Shown one piece after another: positions 4,059-8,186 of a stretch of 8,186 nt of DNA. Source of the DNA: CAYFNK01 sp964393215. GTDB lineage: Archaea > Nanobdellota > Nanobdellia > SCGC-AAA011-G17 > PNOQ01. The translations under genes and the position numbers were made by a program. A model generated the notes under the pieces. It saw only the letters and a list, made by a program, of their open reading frames with translations. It made no database searches and was not told the origin of the DNA. The stretch's first letter is position 1. Every line of letters starts with the position of its first letter. The stretch spans positions 1-8,186 of the forward strand of contig CAYMSW010000028.1 of NCBI GenBank assembly GCA_964393215.1, in the 5' to 3' direction.

Positions 4059-5879
4059 ATGTGTGGTATTATCGGATATGTTGGAGAAAAAGAGGTTGTA
4101 CCAATACTTCTCAATGGATTAAAAAAATTAGAATACAGAGGTTATGATTCTTGTGGTATAACAACTATAAAAAACAACAATTTAGAAACAAAAAAAGTGA
4201 CTGGAAAGGTAGAAATTCTAGAGAAATCAATAAAAAACTCAAATTCAACGATTGGAATCGCACACACAAGATGGGCAACCCATGGTCAAGTAAATAAAAC
4301 AAACGCACATCCTCATTTTAGCCAAAATAATGAAATTGCTATAGTCCATAACGGTATAATTGAAAATGCAGAAAATCTAAAAAAAGTTTTAACAACAAAA
4401 GGATATAAATTCAGAAGTGAAACAGATAGTGAAGTAATTGCCTATTTAATTGAAGATTTTATGAAAAAAGGTGATCCAATGGGTGATGCATTCATGAAGT
4501 CATTAAAATTAGTCGAAGGAGCATTTGCATTAGTTGCAATAAACAAAAATAAACCTCATAAGTTATATGTAGCAAAAAAAAGCAGCCCTTTAGTGTTAGG
4601 AATTGGAGAAAAAGAAATTTACATTGCTTCTGATACAATGCCAATTTTACCACACACTAAAAAAATAGTCTACTTACAAGATGAAGATATTGCCATTATA
4701 ACAAAAGATAATTATTCGGTTAGAGATTTAAAAAATGTAAATGTAGATCGCAATATTAACATATTACACGAAAGTATTGAAGAAGTAAATAAAGGAAATC
4801 ATGAACATTATATGTTAAAAGAAATCTATGAGCAACCAACAACCATAGCTAGGGCATTTAACGGACGTATAGAAAACGGTGCCCCACGTATGCTTGGGTT
4901 ATTGGATGCCTTTTCAGAAGAAGAGATGAGTTCAATAAAAAGGATTATATTGCTTGGATGTGGAACTTCTTGGCATGCTTGCCTTGTTGGTAGTTACTTA
5001 TTCGAAGATATTTCAAGAATTCCCACAATAGTAGAATATGCCTCTGAATTTAGATATAGAAATCCAATTCTAAAAAAGGGAGATTTGGTAATTGCATTAT
5101 CACAAAGTGGAGAAACGGCAGATACAATTGCAGCGCTAAAAGAAGCAAAATCAAAGGAAATAAAGACCGTTGGTATAGTAAATGTAGTCAGTTCCACAAT
5201 TTCAAGGATGGTGGATGGTGGAATTTATATGAAAGCGGGACACGAAGTAGGAGTAGCTTCCACAAAAGCATTCACTTCAAATTTAGTCATATTATACCTA
5301 ATGGCAGTATATTTTGGAAGACTAAATGGAAATATTTCTGACAAAAAAAGCGTTTCAATGATGAAAGAGCTAGAAGAAATTCCGGCTCTGATCTCCAACA
5401 TGCTAACCAACTCAAGTAAAATAGAAAAGATTGCAGACAAATATTTTAATTGTTCAAACGCTCTATTCCTTGGTCGTAATTATAATTTTCCAATCGCATT
5501 AGAAGGAGCTTTAAAACTAAAAGAAATCTCCTATATCCATGCAGAAGGATACCCTGCAGCAGAAATGAAACACGGACCGATTGCACTGATAGACGAAAAT
5601 ATGCCAGTAATTGTAATAAATCCGGAAGGACGTTTGTATAATAAAGTTTTAAGCAACATAGAAGAAGTAAAATCAAGAAAAGGAAAGATAATAGTTATAA
5701 CAACAAATGATTTAGAAAACAGTTATGATGATGTTATCAAAATACCAAAAGTTTCAGAATATTTAACACCTTTAATATCTGTTATACCTACTCAATTACT
5801 TGCTTATTACATAGCTAAAAAAAGAAATTGTAACATCGATAAACCAAGAAACTTAGCAAAATCAGTAACAGTAGAATAA
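4059..5879 (+). CDS. glmS: Glutamine--fructose-6-phosphate aminotransferase (isomerizing)
   Basis: GlmS makes glucosamine-6-phosphate from fructose-6-phosphate and glutamine, the first committed step toward UDP-GlcNAc and glycan precursors, in the cytoplasm. All 606 residues are present, the usual length. The N-terminal glutaminase (about 1-220) begins MCGIIGYVG, with catalytic Cys2 exposed on Met removal, and has RWATHG (71-76), HNG (97-99) and SETDSE (120-125). The linker contains HYMLKEIYEQP. The first SIS domain has GCGTSW (300-305) and SQSGET (348-353). The second has LGRNYNFPIALEGALKLKE (471-489) and MKHGPIAL with His505. The C-terminal KPRNLAKSVTVE carries the lysine (601) that acts in the isomerase site. 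The start is fixed by the conserved Met-Cys and the TATA box. Its stop abuts the uS10 stop with no gap. Confidence 0.98.
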   Translation: MCGIIGYVGEKEVVPILLNGLKKLEYRGYDSCGITTIKNNNLETKKVTGKVEILEKSIKNSNSTIGIAHTRWATHGQVNKTNAHPHFSQNNEIAIVHNGIIENAENLKKVLTTKGYKFRSETDSEVIAYLIEDFMKKGDPMGDAFMKSLKLVEGAFALVAINKNKPHKLYVAKKSSPLVLGIGEKEIYIASDTMPILPHTKKIVYLQDEDIAIITKDNYSVRDLKNVNVDRNINILHESIEEVNKGNHEHYMLKEIYEQPTTIARAFNGRIENGAPRMLGLLDAFSEEEMSSIKRIILLGCGTSWHACLVGSYLFEDISRIPTIVEYASEFRYRNPILKKGDLVIALSQSGETADTIAALKEAKSKEIKTVGIVNVVSSTISRMVDGGIYMKAGHEVGVASTKAFTSNLVILYLMAVYFGRLNGNISDKKSVSMMKELEEIPALISNMLTNSSKIEKIADKYFNCSNALFLGRNYNFPIALEGALKLKEISYIHAEGYPAAEMKHGPIALIDENMPVIVINPEGRLYNKVLSNIEEVKSRKGKIIVITTNDLENSYDDVIKIPKVSEYLTPLISVIPTQLLAYYIAKKRNCNIDKPRNLAKSVTVE

Positions 5880-6188
5880 TTAATCAAGCAACTCAATTTC
5901 AATGTTAACTTTCTCAGGTATAGGAACTCTCATAACCAATCTTAAAGCCCTATCATCAACACCTAAATCAATTAGCCTCTTATGAATCCTCATCTCATAA
6001 TTCTCCCAGGTAGCCTTTCCTTCACCATCAGGGCTTCTTCTAGTAGTTAACTTTAACTTCTTAGTCGGTAATGGTATTGGTCCTCTAACTTCAACCTTGG
6101 TTCTCTTAGCAATATCTACTATAGATTCACATATCTGATTAAGCTTATCTATTTCAGTACTTGCCAAATTTACTCTTGCCTTTTTCAT
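5880..6188 (-). CDS. rps10: Small ribosomal subunit protein uS10
   Basis: uS10 sits in the head of the 30S subunit. The 102-residue protein is full length for archaea and shows the family features: an N-terminal strand and helix (KARVNLASTEIDKLNQICE), the extended loop RGPIPLPTKKLKLTTRRSPDGEG (residues 35-57), and YEMRIHKRLIDL (64-75), close to the archaeal/eukaryotic consensus EMRIHKRLIDL. In most archaea this gene directly follows the EF-1A gene; here EF-1A lies upstream on the same strand, but two other genes (6282-6695 on the opposite strand and 6692-6952 on this strand) stand between. It has its own TATA box 26.5 bp before the ATG at 6188, so it can be expressed alone. The TAA at 5880-5882 touches the glmS stop. 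Confidence 0.97.
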   Translation of the reverse strand: MKKARVNLASTEIDKLNQICESIVDIAKRTKVEVRGPIPLPTKKLKLTTRRSPDGEGKATWENYEMRIHKRLIDLGVDDRALRLVMRVPIPEKVNIEIELLD

Positions 6189-6210
6189 CTTTAAAGTGCA
6201 AATTCATCAG

Positions 6211-6218
6211 TTTAAAAA
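6211..6218 (-). promoter_or_regulatory. TATA box for uS10
   Basis: TTTTTAAA on the minus strand is centred 26.5 bp before the ATG at 6188. The 12 bases at 6208-6219 (plus strand CAGTTTAAAAAG) are identical to those in front of ndk, suggesting a shared strong promoter core with its upstream TFB element. Confidence 0.7.
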
Positions 6219-6252
6219 GTTTTCTAGTGGCTATTTTTAACATTCATAAACA

Positions 6253-6260
6253 TTTTAATA
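6253..6260 (+). promoter_or_regulatory. TATA box for the nucleotidyltransferase gene
   Basis: TTTTAATA is centred 25.5 bp upstream of the ATG at 6282, with no Shine-Dalgarno site between. It shares a 93-bp divergent gap with the uS10 promoter. A weaker alternative is CATAAACA near 6245-6252, which would give a short leader. Confidence 0.5.
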
Positions 6261-6281
6261 GCATAAAATCAAATTACGATC

Positions 6282-6695
6282 ATGAAAGAAAATGTGATAG
6301 TGGCTTCTGGATATTTCGACCCTTTACATGTGGGACACGTAGAATATCTTGAAAAAGCAAAAAAACTCGGAGGAAAGCTAGTCGTAATAGTAAATAATGA
6401 CCATCAAGCCAAGCTAAAAAAAGGTTCACCATTTATGCCAGAAAAAGAAAGGCTACAAATCGTAAAAAGCCTAAAACCGGTGGATGAAGTATTCCTCTCA
6501 ATAGATATGGACAAAAGTGTATGTAAATCAATAGAGCATTTAAAACCAGATATTTTCGCAAAAGGTGGAGACAGAACAACAGAAAACATACCAGAAGTGG
6601 AAAGCTGCAATAAAATAAACTGTAAAATTATAGATCAATTAGGTGAAAAAATTCAATCATCTTCAAATTTAATAGAAAAAAGTAAATCTCCTTAA
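6282..6695 (+). CDS. Cytidylyl/adenylyltransferase (HxGH superfamily)
   Basis: The 137-residue protein belongs to the HxGH nucleotidyltransferases, which couple a nucleoside triphosphate to a phosphorylated small molecule and release pyrophosphate. It shows GYFDPLHVGHVEYL with the HVGH signature at 16-19, RLQIVKSLKPVDEV (58-70), KGGDR (94-98) and GEKIQSSSNLI (121-131), where the Ser stretch replaces the ISSTxIR motif that binds nucleotide phosphates. The closest relatives I know are the adenylyltransferase domain of HldE/RfaE (heptose 1-phosphate), TagD glycerol-3-phosphate cytidylyltransferase and archaeal RibL FAD synthase. The substrate cannot be chosen from this sequence; a sugar- or polyol-phosphate role would suit envelope glycan synthesis. 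Length is normal for a single-domain member. Its TAA overlaps the stop of the convergent gene in a shared TTAA. Confidence 0.92.
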   Translation: MKENVIVASGYFDPLHVGHVEYLEKAKKLGGKLVVIVNNDHQAKLKKGSPFMPEKERLQIVKSLKPVDEVFLSIDMDKSVCKSIEHLKPDIFAKGGDRTTENIPEVESCNKINCKIIDQLGEKIQSSSNLIEKSKSP

Positions 6696-6952
6696 GGCCT
6701 TATACCGGGAAGAATACTCCAACCAGAAATAAAAACATTTTCTAATTTATTTCCTTTGAATTCACGTTTCCTATATTCAGCCTCAGAAATATTAATACGC
6801 CCACTGGTCTTCGGACAAATAGTTTCAGTATCTCCTTTATCAAAATCATACTTACAACCATCTTCACAATTACAAGTAGCATATCCTTCAAATTCAGGAG
6901 ATTTCATAGGCGTTGCATGTTCGCAAACAAAATAATGTTGTTTTTTATCCAT
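6692..6952 (-). CDS. Small cysteine-rich protein of unknown function
   Basis: This 86-residue protein carries Cys10, Cys27, Cys29, Cys33 and Cys46, with His6 and His12 nearby, in a polar, likely metal-binding N-terminal half (HYFVCEHATP; ATCNCEDGCKYDFD; ETICPKTSGR). The C-terminal half is basic then hydrophobic and ends WSILPGIRP. No signal peptide or long membrane segment is seen. I do not recognise the family; a zinc-stabilised fold is inference. It starts only 25 bp after the EF-1A stop, in the T-rich tract that should end the EF-1A message. It could be expressed by read-through or from a weak TATA-like CTTAAA around 6977-6982. Its TAA (6692-6694) overlaps the stop of the opposite-strand nucleotidyltransferase. 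Confidence 0.8.
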   Translation of the reverse strand: MDKKQHYFVCEHATPMKSPEFEGYATCNCEDGCKYDFDKGDTETICPKTSGRINISEAEYRKREFKGNKLENVFISGWSILPGIRP

Positions 6953-6955
6953 TTT

Positions 6956-6989
6956 AAAAATAAAGAAAAAAGAAGGTTTAAGCCTTCTT
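6956..6989 (-). terminator. Terminator of the EF-1A gene, hairpin plus T tract
   Basis: On the minus strand a perfect 7-bp inverted repeat, AAGAAGG (6989-6983) and CCTTCTT (6976-6970), flanks a six-base loop and is followed by TTTTCTTTATTTTT. The left arm lies within the last codons and the loop includes part of the TAA stop. Archaea need only the T tract; the hairpin resembles a bacterial intrinsic terminator and is unusual for this window. Confidence 0.6.
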
Positions 6990-8186
6990 AACTAAATCCA
7001 TGCACATACCAGCAGCTACAGTATTTCCTGCATCTCTGATAGCGAATCTAGACATCTGTGGAATCTCAGCTTGCTTCTCCAAAACCAAAGGCTTTGCAGG
7101 TTCAACTTGAACAATAGCTACATCTCCGTTCTTCAACATATCTGGGTTCTCTGCAATAGTTTCACCAGTTGCTGGATTAACAGTCTTCAACAACTTTGTG
7201 AATTTACATGCAACCTGACTTGTATGTATGTGGAACACAGGTGTGTATCCTACAGTCAAAACAGATGGATGATTTAAAACAACTATCTGTGCTGTGAATT
7301 CCTTAACTAAAGTTGGAGGATTATCTACTCTACCAACTACGTCTCCTCTAGCAATATCTTTCTTCTCTACACCCCTGATAACAAATCCACAGTTATCTCC
7401 AGGTATAGCTTCATTTATTGTTTCGTGGTGCATTTCAATAGTCTTGACTTCACCAGTTACACCCTTACCATCTCTAGCAGGCATAATTGTAACCTTGTCA
7501 CCAATCTTCATCTTACCAGTTTCAACTCTTCCAACAGGAACAGTTCCAATACCTTTGATGTTATATACATCCTGTATTGGCAATCTCAATGGTAATTCAG
7601 TTGGTCTTTCAGGTTCTTTGAACTGATCTAATTGCTCCAACAAAGTTGGACCATTATACCAAGACATTTTATCTGACTTCTTAGCTACATTATCCCCTTG
7701 TAAAGCGCTTTCAGGAATAAAAGGAACTTCATCAGGATTGTAACCAATAGTTTTCAACAAAGCAGTAACTTGCTCCTTAACTTTGTTAAATTTATCTTCA
7801 GCATAATCAACTGCATCCATCTTGTTAACCAAAATAGCCAATTGATTTACACCTAATGTCTTCAACAAGAACAAGTGCTCTTTAGTTTGTGCCATAACAC
7901 CATCAGAAGCTGCTACAACTAAAACACCAATGTCTGCCTGTGAAGCACCAGTAATCATATTTTTAATGAAATCTCTGTGCCCAGGAGCATCAATTACGGT
8001 GTATTCAAACTTTGAAGTCATAAATTTCTTATGAGCTAAATCAATAGTAACTCCTCTTTCTCTTTCTTCCTTCAAATTATCCATAACAAAAGCAAACTCA
8101 AATCCAGATTTTCCTAGTTCCTGAGCCTTCTCTTTTAAATTTCTCATTGCTTTTTCATCGATATTTCCAGAATCAAAAATCAATCT
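6978..8186 (-). CDS. tuf: Translation elongation factor 1A (aEF-1A), 5' end outside window
   Basis: aEF-1A is the GTPase that delivers aminoacyl-tRNA to the ribosome A site. 402 residues are visible, beginning RLIFDSGNIDEKAM, so roughly the first 20-25 residues, including the P-loop GHVDHGKS, lie beyond the right edge. Visible GTPase elements are the switch I region ERERGVTIDLAH, DAPGHRDF, NKMD (near 7815-7826) and the SALQGDNV segment. Domains 2 and 3 follow, with GRVETGKMKIGD and the C-terminal RFAIRDAGNTVAAGMCMDLVKKA. Length and sequence are ordinary for archaea and no frameshift is seen. The gene ends in a hairpin and T tract. In most archaea uS10 follows directly; here it is about 0.8 kb further on. 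The promoter is not in the window. Confidence 0.97.
   Translation of the reverse strand, partial: RLIFDSGNIDEKAMRNLKEKAQELGKSGFEFAFVMDNLKEERERGVTIDLAHKKFMTSKFEYTVIDAPGHRDFIKNMITGASQADIGVLVVAASDGVMAQTKEHLFLLKTLGVNQLAILVNKMDAVDYAEDKFNKVKEQVTALLKTIGYNPDEVPFIPESALQGDNVAKKSDKMSWYNGPTLLEQLDQFKEPERPTELPLRLPIQDVYNIKGIGTVPVGRVETGKMKIGDKVTIMPARDGKGVTGEVKTIEMHHETINEAIPGDNCGFVIRGVEKKDIARGDVVGRVDNPPTLVKEFTAQIVVLNHPSVLTVGYTPVFHIHTSQVACKFTKLLKTVNPATGETIAENPDMLKNGDVAIVQVEPAKPLVLEKQAEIPQMSRFAIRDAGNTVAAGMCMDLVKKA

Noticed and set aside
8181..8183. TTG at 8183 as the start of EF-1A.
   Set aside because: The frame stays open to the edge with Arg before it, matching the internal GRLLYDTGNID region of EF-1A; the true start lies outside.

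Overview
The window looks like chromosomal DNA from an AT-rich archaeon. The evidence is an archaeal elongation factor 1A, an archaeal/eukaryotic-type ribosomal protein uS10, a tRNA-Ser without an encoded CCA, TATA boxes at a fixed distance from start codons, and several very small proteins. Small genes, tight packing and the style of the hypothetical proteins suggest a DPANN lineage (Pacearchaeota/Woesearchaeota-like). That placement is inference; no rRNA is present to fix it.

Layout. 1-86 is the end of a protein that resembles a short stretch of the diphthamide enzyme Dph2. 120-1012 (+) holds a four-cysteine putative metal-binding protein, then a two-gene unit: a 45-residue ribbon-helix-helix protein and a 64-residue helical protein. 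1062-1363 (-) holds two tiny genes, basic then acidic, each with a strong Shine-Dalgarno site. 1477-2428 (+) is a seven-helix membrane protein overlapping a winged-helix regulator. 2430-3422 (-) has nucleoside diphosphate kinase and a sequon-rich lipoprotein. 3477-3833 (+) is a cysteine-rich unknown. 3880-3963 (-) is tRNA-Ser(GGA). 4059-5879 (+) is glmS. 5880-6188 (-) is uS10. 6282-6695 (+) is a nucleotidyltransferase. 6692-6952 (-) is a small cysteine-rich protein. 6978-8186 (-) is EF-1A, cut by the window edge.

Expression signals are very regular. Seven protein genes (and an eighth with a weaker box) have a TATA-like box centred 25-29 bp upstream of the ATG, which predicts leaderless mRNAs. 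Genes inside operons also lack Shine-Dalgarno sites. The exception is the 1062-1363 pair, with GAGGTGAT and GGGGGTG sites and a box about 40 bp upstream. This departure from the local style makes the pair the best candidate here for an undescribed or acquired module. Two divergent genes share one palindromic TATA box at 3445-3452, and three convergent gene pairs end within 1 bp of each other or overlap.

The recognisable genes serve translation (EF-1A, uS10, tRNA-Ser), nucleotide supply (Ndk) and amino-sugar or activated-sugar supply for envelope glycans (GlmS, perhaps the nucleotidyltransferase). The lipoprotein with twelve N-glycosylation sequons would be a natural acceptor for such glycans. 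No mobile element, CRISPR array or complete defence system is visible.
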